Shown: in pieces, positions 1-10,872 of the stretch
How the letters are laid out: every line of letters starts with the position of its first letter
Position numbering within the stretch: the stretch's first letter is position 1
NCBI RefSeq assembly: GCF_000972845.2
Contig: NC_040028.1
Location: 12,682,244 to 12,746,243, forward strand
DNA length: 64,000 nt
Source: Larimichthys crocea
Lineage: Eukaryota > Chordata > Actinopteri > Sciaenidae
Reading direction: 5' to 3'
Position numbers and translations under genes: made by a program
The notes under the pieces: generated by a model
Told to the model about the DNA's origin: nothing
Databases searched by the model: none
The model's input: the letters and a program-made list of their open reading frames with translations, nothing else

Positions 1-90
1 ATCCCAAGAGATGCACATCTTTGATGTCCACTGATTCATCTGCACCCTCACAGTTTGACATTATTTTGGTAAAAATTCTCAATTATTATG

Positions 91-100
91 NNNNNNNNNN
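91..100. other. Assembly gap (10 N)
   Basis: Ten ambiguous bases. The fixed short length suggests a placeholder for a gap of unknown size. It lies 2 kb upstream of the frameshift-rich raph1 exon. Apart from the gap, positions 1-945 show no exon or repeat that I can support; they are probably raph1 intron. Confidence 0.95.
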
Positions 101-947
101 TCCTGTCATTGTCCTGTTCACTTGTGGACTACGTTTCCCAGTTTCCCTCTGCGTCCTGCCCAGCGTCAAAGGTGAAGGGGACGTATGCCAGTTCCTCTTT
201 GTGCAGGAGGAGGAGGGAGTGGAGGTTAGACAGAAGTGATTGTAACAGGCAGGTAAACAGTTTCGTGCACCTTTTATAAAACACTAAATGTGACGCTTTG
301 AACCGTTCATCCAACATGTCCGTAATGTCATCACCCCCAGACTGAGCATTTGCACATTCATTTTAAAACTAACTTTAGCCTCACTCTGCAGACCTGGATT
401 TCAGGTTTTCAGGCTGATTCACAGAGTGAGCCCAAGACACAGCAGGTACAGGTAAACGCACTGTGTCTTTGTGCTGTACTGCTCTTTGGTGGATATTTCC
501 TAACCCAATGATCACATTAAACCAGGATGAATAGGCGACGTTCGGTTCCTGATCATCAGAAGTTTGGCGACCTCCCAACAGAAAACAAAAATGATTAAAT
601 GATTGGTTGTTTACATGGATACACAGCATACCTGCTGCTTGAGCTGAGTCGTCCAGTGTACTGTATCCCTGTTTTTAAATGGCTGCAGCTGAACTGTTGA
701 TTTATTCTAACCTCATGGTGTGATGGAATGTTCTAAACAACAACTGACATAACGAACATCTGGGACATGGTATGGGCACGTTTGTCACATTTTAGATCCA
801 GTTCAGAACCTGTCCGACCCAGTTCACAACCTTTTGGTGCCTGTTTTCCTGTCACATAGCCTCGTAGCTGCAGCTCAGAAACAGGTCCAGCTAATCCAAA
901 AACTTACAGGGGTTAAAAAACGGCTTGCTACATTGGACCTGATTTCT

Positions 948-1215
948 GTGTCAGAATTCAATTCAATTTCATTTATATAGCGCCTAATCTTAACAGGAGT
1001 TATCTCCTGACACCTCCCATACAGAGCAGGTCTAGACTGCTCTGTGAGCAAGCACTTGGGACAGTTGCATGGAAAACTTCCTCTAAGAGGCAGAAAACTC
1101 GAGCGAACTGCTGCGACCAGTTGGTTAAACAGAGGAAGAGGAGAAGGGCGGGGAATGCACACAGCAGCAATAAAATATGTAAATGCAAGAGTTAGAGGAC
1201 GGGGAAGAGCTCAGT
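948..1215 (+). repeat. Fish interspersed repeat (TATATAGCGCC type)
   Basis: Begins with a CAATTTCATTTATATAGCGCC-like stretch, continues through AGCAGGTCTAGAC and AGCAAGCACTTGG, and ends with AGGCAGAAAACTCGAGC and an A/G-rich tail. This arrangement recurs widely in teleost genomes as a short interspersed element. No coding content. It lies in the presumed raph1 intron. Confidence 0.6.
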
Positions 1216-1221
1216 GCATCA

Positions 1222-1700
1222 TGGGAAGTCCCCCCAAAGGTCACATGTTACCCTGCTTCCAATCCTACCTGGCTGGCTGGCTACCTGTAGCAGCCCACAT
1301 TAAATTCAAACCTTAATGTTGACTACAAAGTCGTTCTGCACCCACCTACTTGAATGTCCTCAGAGTATATTACCCCTCCCAATAAAACCTGGCTCTGCCA
1401 CCCGTAGTCTCAGAGCAGTCCAAACTTTTCTCGTCTGTTGTTCCCCGTTGCTGGAACGTACTACTACCAGTTCCTACCAGAACCTACCTTTAAAACCTCC
1501 TGAGGACCCAGCTCAGCTTCAGAGAGTACCTCCTCTCCTAGCACTACCTACTGGACATGATAAATGTATCCCCCTCTACAAGTGTCCTTGATTCTATGTG
1601 AGTAGTACTTATTGCTGCACTACATGACCTGATTGTTTTCCTTTTTTAAGTGGCTTTGGATAAAGGTCTCGGCTAACATGACTAGATGTAAATATTGTTT
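1222..1700 (+). mobile_element. LINE 3' end relic
   Basis: Encodes decayed pieces of the C-terminal part of a non-LTR retrotransposon ORF2 (a stretch reading ATRSLRAVQTFLV and following), then the characteristic fish LINE tail with TGGCTTTGGATAAAGG and GACTAGATGTAAAT. 5' truncated and interrupted by stops. Positions 1,700-2,147 show only a pyrimidine-rich intron end leading to the raph1 acceptor. Confidence 0.6.
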
Positions 1701-2147
1701 GATGTTAAACAGTTTAGGACATGGACGGATAGAGAGACTGACCGTAGTCGATCAGCCTTACCTCCATCACGTTCCTGGAAGCTACCAATGAAAAACTGAC
1801 AAAGCTCTTAATTTTAGGTGATTAATGTAGGACAGCAGTTTTGCCGGTGGGTGAGAAGTTTTGTGTTCTGATTGTTATTGACTTCATTCAATGTTGCACT
1901 GTGTTGTAGATTCATTAGCTGTGTGTTCTCAGACTGCCTGGTTGGCTGTTTGATTTCTTGCACTTGTCTTGATTGTTTGGTTTCAGAACATGACAACGGT
2001 GGGAGTTGTTACTTGATCTAATTTTGTTTCTCTTCTTCTCTCTCATCACCCTTTTCCCATGTCTCTTCACCTCCTCCTTCTGCTTTCTCTCCTTCTCACG
2101 GTTCTCCCTTTCCTCTCCTCTCTTTTTTCTTTCACCTTCTTCTCCAG

Positions 2148-4532
2148 ATGATGAAGATCGACCCCTATCAGTAGCCGATCCCTCTTCAGTACCTTCCCTC
2201 TCTCCCAGCCCCTCCCTCTCTCTCAGCCTCAGACCCCACCCTCCCGGAGCAGCTACCACGACGGCCTTATCCAATCTGAAGACTCGTCCCCATCACCACC
2301 CTCGCCTCCTCACCTCCACCTCCTCCCCCTGTCGTGTGCTTAGCCCACCAGCCAGCACCTACCTCCTCATACATTAAGTACAGCACGCTGGCTCGCCTGC
2401 AGAGCCAGACCAGAACCAGTGGACACAGCCAGCAGGAGCCACCCCACCTACCCTTCCCATCCAGTTTACCAAACCCAACTACAAACACCCTTCCAGCTGC
2501 TTATAGCACCTCCCCTCCACTACCACCATCTCCTCCCCCTCCTCCTCCACCCACAGTGCCAGTTCCTGGCTCATATGGCTGCACTGAATATGGTCCATCA
2601 AGCCCTTCCACTCTGCCTCTGCCACCCCCACTGGAGGAGGACTTGCAGGAGCCCTACTACCTCCCACCTCCTCCACCAGAGAGCTTGGAGACCAATGGAT
2701 TGCCTCCTCCCCCACCTCCAGAAAACTATCCTCAGCTCCTGCCCTCAACTCTCCAACAGTGGCCTCCAGCAGTTCTTGGCACAGAAGTTTCCTAACATGG
2801 GTACGACTTCCGCCCACCACTTGTCTGAGGACAATTCTCCTCCCTCCACCACCTCCAGGTGAACTTTCTCCTCCTACCTCCCTGCAAGTTTTCCGGCCTC
2901 TGTCCCCCAATGCGCCTCCTCCTGCACCTCCGAAAACCTTCACCGGTGGTTTTCCCCCTCAAACTGCTCCTAAACCCTCTGGTCCATCTTCCCTTCCGAT
3001 TGCCCTGTCGCCTGTGTCACCAACACAGCCCCAAAGTGGCCATGGGCCAGTTAAAAAGCAGCAGAGTTTCTCAACTGGACATTCCCCAAATCAGCCACCC
3101 CCAACTCTGCCAAAGCAGCACGCCTCTCCTCCAAAAACCTTGCGCTCTCTCCCTCTTCCTCCTCTCCCTTGGTCTCCATCGCGGCAGCTACCTCCTCTTT
3201 GGTCAAACAGATTGTCAATCAGTTCCCAGGAAACACTTCCCCCTCCTCCCTGTCTGCCTCCAACTCCATGGAAGGATCCAAGTTCACCGCTCCTCAATCT
3301 CCTCCAGCGGGTCAAAGCCAAACCAAAGTGGCAGCCAGGAGGCGTGTGTGGCTCCACAGTCTCCAGGTTTCCCCCACCTCCTCCGACAGCTCCCTAGGAG
3401 ATTCCCTCCTCCTCCTTCTTCATCCTCTTCCAAGACGGGCCCCCCCTAAAAGAAGTCCCTTCCACCTCGTCCCCAGGATCCACCAGCGGGCCCTCCACCA
3501 ACTCCACAGAGAGCTTCCTCCATCCGGGGTAGCTCGTCAGGCGAGACCCAGTGAGAGACCAAAGAAGGTGGAGAGCCTGGTCAACAAGTTTGGCCAAGCT
3601 CCTCAAACGGGTACCTCGTCCAGCTCCTCTTCAGTGACCGGATCTCCGTCAAAAGATTCTTCTACTCTTCCTGCTCCGCTGCCTAAGCCAGGAAGTTGAA
3701 CTTGGCAAAACTCCCATTGGCGCTCCAGGGGCTGCAAACGGCCAGCACCATCAGCCTCTGAGTTCCCATCCCCTCCTCCCCCACCTCCCCCTCCCCGCCT
3801 CCTCACCTCGTAATTCAACCTGACTACTTCCCGCCTCCCCCCAGTGACTTGAGGCTTTTCCCTCCGCCACCCCACCCCTCAGAGTTCCATCACCCCCCAA
3901 AGGTTGCCGTGGTGAACCCCCAGCCTCAGATGCAGCCACCTCAACAGTTGGCCACCTCTTCCTTATCATCATCGTCATGGAAACAGGCTCGCTGAAAAAG
4001 GGGGCAGTCGCTCCTCCAATGCTAAACCGGCGGACCAGCACACACAACCCAGTATGACAATATACCGTCAATGCCCCTCTCACCACCTCCTCTGTCTCAA
4101 ACCCCACCTCCCTCCCTGACTTCTTACTCTTCCTCCTCCCCTCCTGTCCCCCCAACCTCCCCGAAATCAGCAGGGCCAAGCACCCTGGCACTAAAGCCTC
4201 TCTTCCTAGAAGACCTCAACCGCACCCTAAGAGGAAGTCAGTGTCCCGCCATGGCTCACTCACCTCTACCCACCTTATCCCTCCTCCCCGATGGAGCCTG
4301 TGGGCACCATGGACGACATGGCGCTCCTCCCACCTCCTCCCCCGAGCTCATGCAGCACGCAGCGCAGCAGGGTGTCCGAGGACACTCCCAAACTTTGTCT
4401 CGTCACCACACACCACTCCCACTCCCACCAACATGCCAACATCTCAGGCTATGCAACGCCGCGGCGGCGCGAGCGCCCCGCTCCCCTCCTCCGAAACGGG
4501 ACCAAAGCACCAAACTGACCAGTGATTGGTAG
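2148..4532 (+). CDS. raph1: raph1 (lamellipodin) last exon, frameshifted
   Basis: C-terminal proline-rich exon of Ras-association and PH-domain protein 1. Lamellipodin binds Ena/VASP proteins and profilin-actin at the leading edge and drives lamellipodial protrusion. The exon follows an acceptor (TTCTTCTCCAG) at 2,147 and starts DDEDRPLSVADP. Family hallmarks appear in order: KYSTLARLQ (about 2,374), KKQQSFSTGH (3,053), SSLVKQIVNQFPG (3,194), VKAKPKWQPG (3,310), FPPPPP EVH1-ligand motifs (about 3,367 and 3,848), KVAVVNPQPQ (3,901), FLEDLNRTL (4,204), SRHGSL, MDDMALLPPPPP, ISGYAT, and the terminal KRDQSTKLTSDW before TAG at 4,530. These lie in three frames: at least eight indels are needed to read through, many at C-runs. 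Upstream Ras-association and PH exons are outside the window. Identity is secure. The breaks are more likely assembly errors beside a gap than true pseudogenization, but both remain possible. Confidence 0.85.
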
Positions 4533-4841
4533 GGAAGGGAGGACAGTGGGTGGAGCCTAAAAAAACTGACTGACTATTTAGGTCTCATCGTTCTGCAGAG
4601 AAGAGTAATCAATGTCTGTCTTGACGTGTCCGTCTGTCCTCATCCTAAATCATTCACCTGGTGATTCTGAGCCAAGTAGCGAGCCGCTTTCCACTCTTAA
4701 CTCAGATATGATGTTCCTATTATCCTCATTATTATTATCATCCCCATCATTACTATCATTACCACATAACATGTTAATCCAATGACATGAGTAAAAAAAA
4801 ATGTATATGTGTATATATATATTATATATGTGTGTGTGCAT

Positions 4842-4918
<77 letters not shown>

Positions 4919-6480
4919 GTCTGTATACAAGCAAGCCAGAAAAATCACCTATCAAGCTTTTTTCACAATGTCTGTGCAGCTTTGCATTGAAATATACAAA
5001 AGACAAGACTTGAACGACAACAGCAACAGAGACAATTTGCTGCAAAATAACTGGTACTGCATGGAGCCGTGGCAATGGAAGTAACATTTACCAACGAAGA
5101 GAAGGAGGGATCAATGGAAGGAACAAGAGACGTAAAAAAGTGGGATGATGTGTATAGAAATGTATGTTGTGAACTGGGGGGGGGGCATTGCCATTCATTT
5201 CAACCTCTTGTGTGTGTGTTTTTATATAAGATTATTTAATACTGGAAAGATATTGTTATTATAATTATTTGAAGTTTTTAAGAAGTGTCAAAAGAGAAGG
5301 AGTTTGACTGGACATGAGACAAACAAGCGTCCAGCAGCTAGTTTTACTGAGTTATGTTTGGATCATTACATCAATTCATATTTCTTTAAATTTAGAGCAT
5401 CGTGGCTGATTGGTTGATGACAGACTCAGTTCCTAAACATACGAATCAGCCTGTTGGGCTGTGCTCAGATTAGGACTGTTTTGAAATCAGATTGTGTCGT
5501 ATAATATTATAGAAGTCGGCCCTGCCTCCTTCCCTTTTGTTCTGTGCTCCAATCACAGTCGAGCAACTTGAACTTTCTCCCTTCCTGTACTTGGATTATG
5601 ATGCGTTTCAGCGTGTCCGCATTTGAAATCAGTTATTAGCTAGCTAGTTAGCTAGCGTTTTGCTAGCATTAGCTAATTTAAGCTGTGACTATATTTAAAT
5701 GTTGCTTTTATCATTTAATCGTCTTTAATATCTGTTTTTATTTTAAGCACAGACGAGCTAACACGAAGCAGATCTAAGTACACGTTCAGACTGAAGCAGC
5801 TTTGATTGGAGCACAGAATAGTAAGGGGCGGGGCATAGAAGGAGTCAACTTTATACCGTGTTGTTCTCACATCTCTGTAAAGTGAGATGTCTTAAAGGCC
5901 ATAAGGACAGCACTTGCAATTCAGGCCTGCCCTTTCCTTCACCAAATAACCACGCTGAGTTTGTTACCATGCATTATAAGGACTGTCCCGCATTGACTCA
6001 ACCAGAACTCTTTTAATCTGAGCTCAGCCTGAGCAGGTCAGCAACAACAAACTCATTTGGACACAATTTTGTCAGTCAGTTCAGTAATCGTCTGCCAGTA
6101 GACCACCATCAGTCACTTGTTTGTCATCTTAACTTAATCCTGCTAGTTAGCTCTAGTTAGTCATTAAAGGCGTGCATCCACTTAGCATCTGAAATGTTCA
6201 GAGAGGCCCAAAGGGATGTCCTGAGAACAAGTGCCTGATAAACACAATGCTCAAACTGCTCACAGGTGTGTGGCTACGTCACAACAGTGATGTTAAACTG
6301 CTGACATTATGAAGCCCGGAGTTTAGGTTTACCACTCACACACTGCCATCTCTGTCAAATACTGCAGCCAGGAAATCCAAATTTGGGCAAAGAGAAGGAA
6401 GCGTGGGAGGAGCTAAAGTGTTTGTGGTACAACAAGCAGCAGCTCAGAGCTGACAGGAAAGAGAGCACCTGTTTAGGCCT
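4533..6480 (+). other. raph1 3' UTR and downstream region
   Basis: Follows the raph1 stop codon directly. It contains a long (TA)n tract, AT-rich sequence and a stretch of TAGCTAGCTAGTTAGCTAGC-type repeats near 5,637-5,660. I saw no exon of another gene and could not fix the polyadenylation site. Confidence 0.5.
4816..4918. repeat. (TA)n microsatellite in raph1 3' UTR
   Basis: About 55 bp of nearly pure TA dinucleotides at 4,847-4,903, flanked by TATG/TGTG variants. The tyrosine/isoleucine open frames over it are products of the repeat, not genes. Confidence 0.9.
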
Positions 6481-6678
6481 TAATTTCTAATGAATGAAAC
6501 AGTGATTCTAAAAACAATTGTGACAGCCAATGACAGGAGTCTCTTTACGGCTCTAACTCTGACGAGGTCCCATCTCCAGTCTCCTCTTTATTTATTTCTT
6601 TGGATCATTTCTGTGTCTTTGTGCTCTGCTGAACAACGGGACTTTATTCTTCAGCCGTCTTTACTGTCAGATGTATTT

Positions 6679-7011
6679 TAAAGGTCCAGTGTGTAAGATT
6701 TATTAGCATCTCGTGGTGAGATTGCACATTGTAACCAACTGAATACCCCTCGTCTCACCCTTCCCTGTGGGAGAACCTGTGGTGACTATGGAAAAAAACA
6801 CAAAAAGCCCTCTTGGTTCATCTGTTTGTTCTACATGGCTCTCCAACAGGGCGGACTCCATGGAAAAGAACCCTCTCCCTCTGTGGGTACGTTCTTATTT
6901 TCTGGGGATTATATGCTAATAAATACATACTTACGATTGTTCTATTCATTTTAGGGAGATCTATTCTGCCAACAGATCCCCCTAAATTTTACACATTGGA
7001 CCTTTAACGAA
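6679..7011. mobile_element. MITE with 18-20 bp terminal inverted repeats
   Basis: Starts TTTAAAGGTCCAGTGTGTAA and ends with the inverted form, TTACACATTGGACCTTTAA (one mismatch). No transposase inside. The interior (CTCGTGGTGAGATTGCA, CCAACTGAATACCCCTC) matches a family common in teleost genomes. A non-autonomous DNA transposon is the best reading. Confidence 0.75.
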
Positions 7012-8860
7012 TGTGCACAGAACCACTGTGATTTTTTTCTCCAAATTTTAAAAATCAATATTTAAAGTGGAAATCATGAGTTAATTAACTGATTAGTCAA
7101 TCAAATGACAGGAAATCAATCTGCAAAAAGTTTAGAATTATTCAAGTAACGTTTTTAAAAATGACATCGGTGGTTGCAGCATCTCATCAGTGGTCTGCGA
7201 TGATGAACTGAAAACCTTTCGCACTGTTTGTCTAAAGTGGCCATTTGAAACATGTCGACCTGGGAAATTGTGATGCAGTCTGCTAACATTAACCTCAAGT
7301 GCTTGGAGATTGCCACACAACAGAGGAAGAGAGCTCTTAAAACAGAACCTGGCGGTGTCAGGAGGCAGCTGCAAGCACTCTGACAACAGTGGCACTTACA
7401 GAGAGGCGCCCAACGGATACACCCTGAATCACTTTGAGAATTAGCTGTATGTTTAGCTGGTCAGTACATCGAGTCACACAGGGCTGATTCTGGTTCAGTT
7501 AGGTAGTCACAGTAGTATGCTTGTTGGGCAGCTTCATCAGGTTAGAGACTAGTGAAGTTAAGTCTGCGGCTCTGTCCAAGCAACTTTCAACACTCAGTTA
7601 CTGAAACACAGTTTGTCATTTTTATGTGTCCACATCAGCTGATAAAGGTTTCCTGAATGCATTTTCTGATCAAAGTTTTACATTTCATGTGCAGCTGTAC
7701 CTAAAGTCTGTTTCTACCTTCCTGTTTCTAGCATTAAAATGATCTGCATGACATTTCAACACCAGTGCAACAGCACCGATGCCAAATATTTGATAGAACT
7801 GCTCCAGTTTTGATTTCTAATGTGCAGTCCTTTCTGTTTTTGAAGTAATTTAATGAGTTCATGTATGAGTATGGTTACAGAATGATTCCAATGACTTTCA
7901 CCATCAAATCTGTATTCTGTGATAATGTTGAAGGGGAGAATTCACCTGAGAGAAGTACTTCCAATGCTCACTGCCCTGCAGGAAAAGAATCACTATATCA
8001 TTGTGTGCTTCAGTGACACTGAAGAACAACATACAGTTTAAAACTGATCAATGTCTTGAAACGTCTTGCTCAAAGGACACCCAGCAGAGCACATGGCTGT
8101 TATTGGTGTCAAACCTGCTGTTGCATTTAAATAAAAATGAGTCAAACCGAAGTGCAGATTCAGTTTTTACACAGCACAAACAATGACTGATGGGTTTTCA
8201 CGTATCGAGAAGGTGTGTGTTGGGCAGAGGTTTGACATCCTGAATGCATTATCAAAGTGTTCAAATGGATTCCCACTTACAGGCTACATGTTGCAAAGGT
8301 TAAAGGTCAGACTATAATTCTTGCTAAAGACTTTTGTGAGGCACCTGTTGTGGAGAAATTGCTGAAGTCAAAGGTCAATGGTGAGGTCAGAAGTTCAGAA
8401 AGTGTTCAGGAGCCTCTGATGTCTTATGCTCTAATATTTATTGACGCTTGGCCAAAGAAAATTAGAGACACTCTCAAAGTTCATCGGAAGTGCCTGAGTC
8501 GGTCTCATTCTGTCAAACTCATCCTGGTGGATCGACTTTAAACCCCAAGATAACACCACAAATACTACACGCCCCAGAATTAGTCAAAGAGAATGTTTTT
8601 ACCCATGGAGGTGTTCAGCATATTCTAGTCTGGAGACACAGATGTCTGTTTACGCAGATTGGAACGTCAATGGCCAGCTATCTATTATGTCTAGGAAGGC
8701 AGCAATAGGTCTCTTTGACCCTGGACACCACAGTGTTGAGATAGACTGGCACCTACTGTTCTCAACCAAAGCCAAATAACTAATACTGCTGAGGACCTCA
8801 AGGCCCACACGGGACCTTGTTTAACCTAAGGATAGAAAATTCCATAACAGCACCAACAAA
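7012..8860. other. Intergenic, no gene seen
   Basis: Only short open frames without recognisable domains, for example one of 94 codons at 8,257-8,541. There is no splice-supported similarity to the neighbouring genes. Confidence 0.5.
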
Positions 8861-8954
8861 CTATCCTGATCCATCAAGGCATGGACACCACTCGAACTCT
8901 GAAGATGTGCTGTGGTATCTGGCACCAAGACGTAAGCAGCAGATCCTGTGATGT

Positions 8955-9660
8955 GAGGTGGGGTCTCCATAGATCAGAGATCATAGATCAGACTTGTTTG
9001 TTCAGTTCATCCCACAGATGCTTGATTGAGTTGAGAGCTGGGGAACCATTTTTGTTTTGTGGCAGGGCTCATTATCCTCCTGAAACAGACCACTGTCATC
9101 AGGGAATACAGTTTCTATGAAAGGGTGGACCTGGTACGCAACAATGCTCAGGTAGGTGGTGTGTCAAAGTAATATCCACATGAATGACAGGACCCAAGGT
9201 TTCCCAGCAGAACATTACATAAAGTGTCACACTGCCTCCACCAGTTTGCCTTGTTCCCATAGTGCATAATGGTTGAATTTGTTCCCCAGGTAAACGACGC
9301 CCCAACCATCCACATGATGTAAAAAGAAAAATGTGATAAGACCATCAAACCAGACCACCTTCTTCCATTGCTCTGTAGTCCAGTTCTGATGCTCATGTGC
9401 CCATTGTTTGGGCTTTCTGCAATGTACAGGGTTCAGCATGGACACCCTGACTGGTCTGCGGCTACCCAGCCCTGTACGCAACAAACTGATGCACTGTGTG
9501 TTCTGATACCTTTCTGTCAGAACCAGCATTAACTTTTTCAGCAACTTAATTAACAGTAGCTCACACCAGCCAGCCTTCATTCCCCACATGCATCAGTGAC
9601 CCATGACCTCTCTAGTTCACTGCTTTTCCTTTCTTGGACCACTTTTGATAGTTACTGATA
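8955..9660 (-). mobile_element. Tc1-like transposase relic
   Basis: On the - strand the decayed reading frame carries transposase phrases (RRPVRVSMLNPVHCRK, WAHEHQNWTTEQWKKVVWF, FFLHHVDGWGVVYLG) in the order expected for the middle of a Tc1/mariner-type DDE transposase. Stops and frameshifts interrupt it, the serine/aspartate context after VVWFDG is altered, and no intact terminal repeats were found. Inactive fragment. Confidence 0.75.
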
Positions 9661-9889
9661 ATTTAGTAATAAGAGATCATTTAGACTTCTCATTCTCATT
9701 CTCATCATACAAATAATACTGATTAAAAATATGTAAAAAAAATAACTACTGGTAGGTTAGCTTTACCTAATTTCATAGAATATGTGCAAAACAGAGCAAA
9801 TATCAAAATATGTTGTATGTATTCAATTATTTCACTGCAATATCAAAACTAACATATTAAATGTTGCAAATACTCTTAATACACTTTTT

Positions 9890-10005
9890 TCACAGCAGCC
9901 ATTTTGACATGAAATAGTATTCCATTCAGGTCAAACAGAGTCAGGGTGCTGCTGTAGTGCATGATGACTCACTGGAAAGTCTCTGCTGCAATGAATGGAA
10001 CAGAA
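9890..10005. repeat. Interspersed repeat, second copy near 55.3 kb
   Basis: Contains CACAGCAGCCATTTTGACAT, CAGGGTGCTGCTG and TCACTGGAAAGTCTCTGCTG. The same blocks occur in inverted orientation at 55,235-55,395. Confidence 0.65.
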
Positions 10006-10074
10006 CCTTAATTGGTTGCAATAAATTGAACGTGGATTATCAGTGGAGCTGAGTTGGGCTGTATGACACCTGGT

Positions 10075-10400
10075 TGCTCAAACAAGCCACCTGTAATGGC
10101 ACTTACCTGTCAATCATAGAAGCCACACTGTTAATTCTGCATAACTTTAAGTCTTAATATCAATTCACCCTCAGTTCAGTTGTCAGGAAATTAGCTACAG
10201 AGACCAAAACTGTTTTTTGTACCAGGCTGTAAACATGTTTATTTCTGCTGTGAAGTTGGACATTTCAACATGGGGACTTATGGAGACTGACTCACTTCTG
10301 GAGCCAGCCTCAAGTGGACAAGAAGAGGAACTGCAGTTTTTGGCACTTCTGCATTGGCTTCACTTCACAGTCTCAGAGGTTGCTGCCTGGTTGAACTATT
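10075..10400 (+). repeat. Fish interspersed repeat (TTTTTTGTACCAGGCTG family)
   Basis: Contains AGAGACCAAAACTG, TTTTTTGTACCAGGCTGTAA and CTGGAGCCAGCCTCAAGTGG. A diverged inverted copy lies in the tnfaip6 3' region at 54,220-54,430. This sequence is widely dispersed in teleosts. The 87-codon open frame over it is incidental. Confidence 0.65.
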
Positions 10401-10872
10401 ATGTTATTGCACACACAGATAGACATTCCCAGCATATGTATTACCCATGTATTCAACTGAGCACTGAAGATGGAGACTGAATAACAGAAAAGTCAAAAAG
10501 AACAACTTCAATATGATGACAGTCTGATATCAGGGTAAGAGCAGCATACAGGAAATAAATCGTCTTACATCTGGTTAGATTTATGAAATCAAACTACACT
10601 CACATTACAATGTAAATACAGTTATGATTCATTAAAGTCAAGAGAAACATGTGGATGAGACGTGTTTAAATGGGATAACATGCTGGAACAATGTTAAATT
10701 ATACAGAGGAGCTGTGCGGACAGGCCAGTCTTCATGTAACGTGGGTAGATTTGCTTGGCATGAATGAAGAGCACTCTGATCAGTAAGTTACACGTGCTCA
10801 CACCTGGAAGCTTCCCAGTTTAACCACAGTCTGAGCTGCTGGCCATTTAGCAGCTCCACTGAAGCAGTTGGG

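Noticed and set aside
2267..4191. Minus-strand glycine/glutamate-rich open frames opposite raph1
   Set aside because: They are shadows of the proline-codon-rich raph1 exon and have no family resemblance.
4801..5087. Small proteins rich in YIYIYI near 4.8-5.1 kb
   Set aside because: Direct translation of a (TA)n microsatellite in the raph1 3' UTR.
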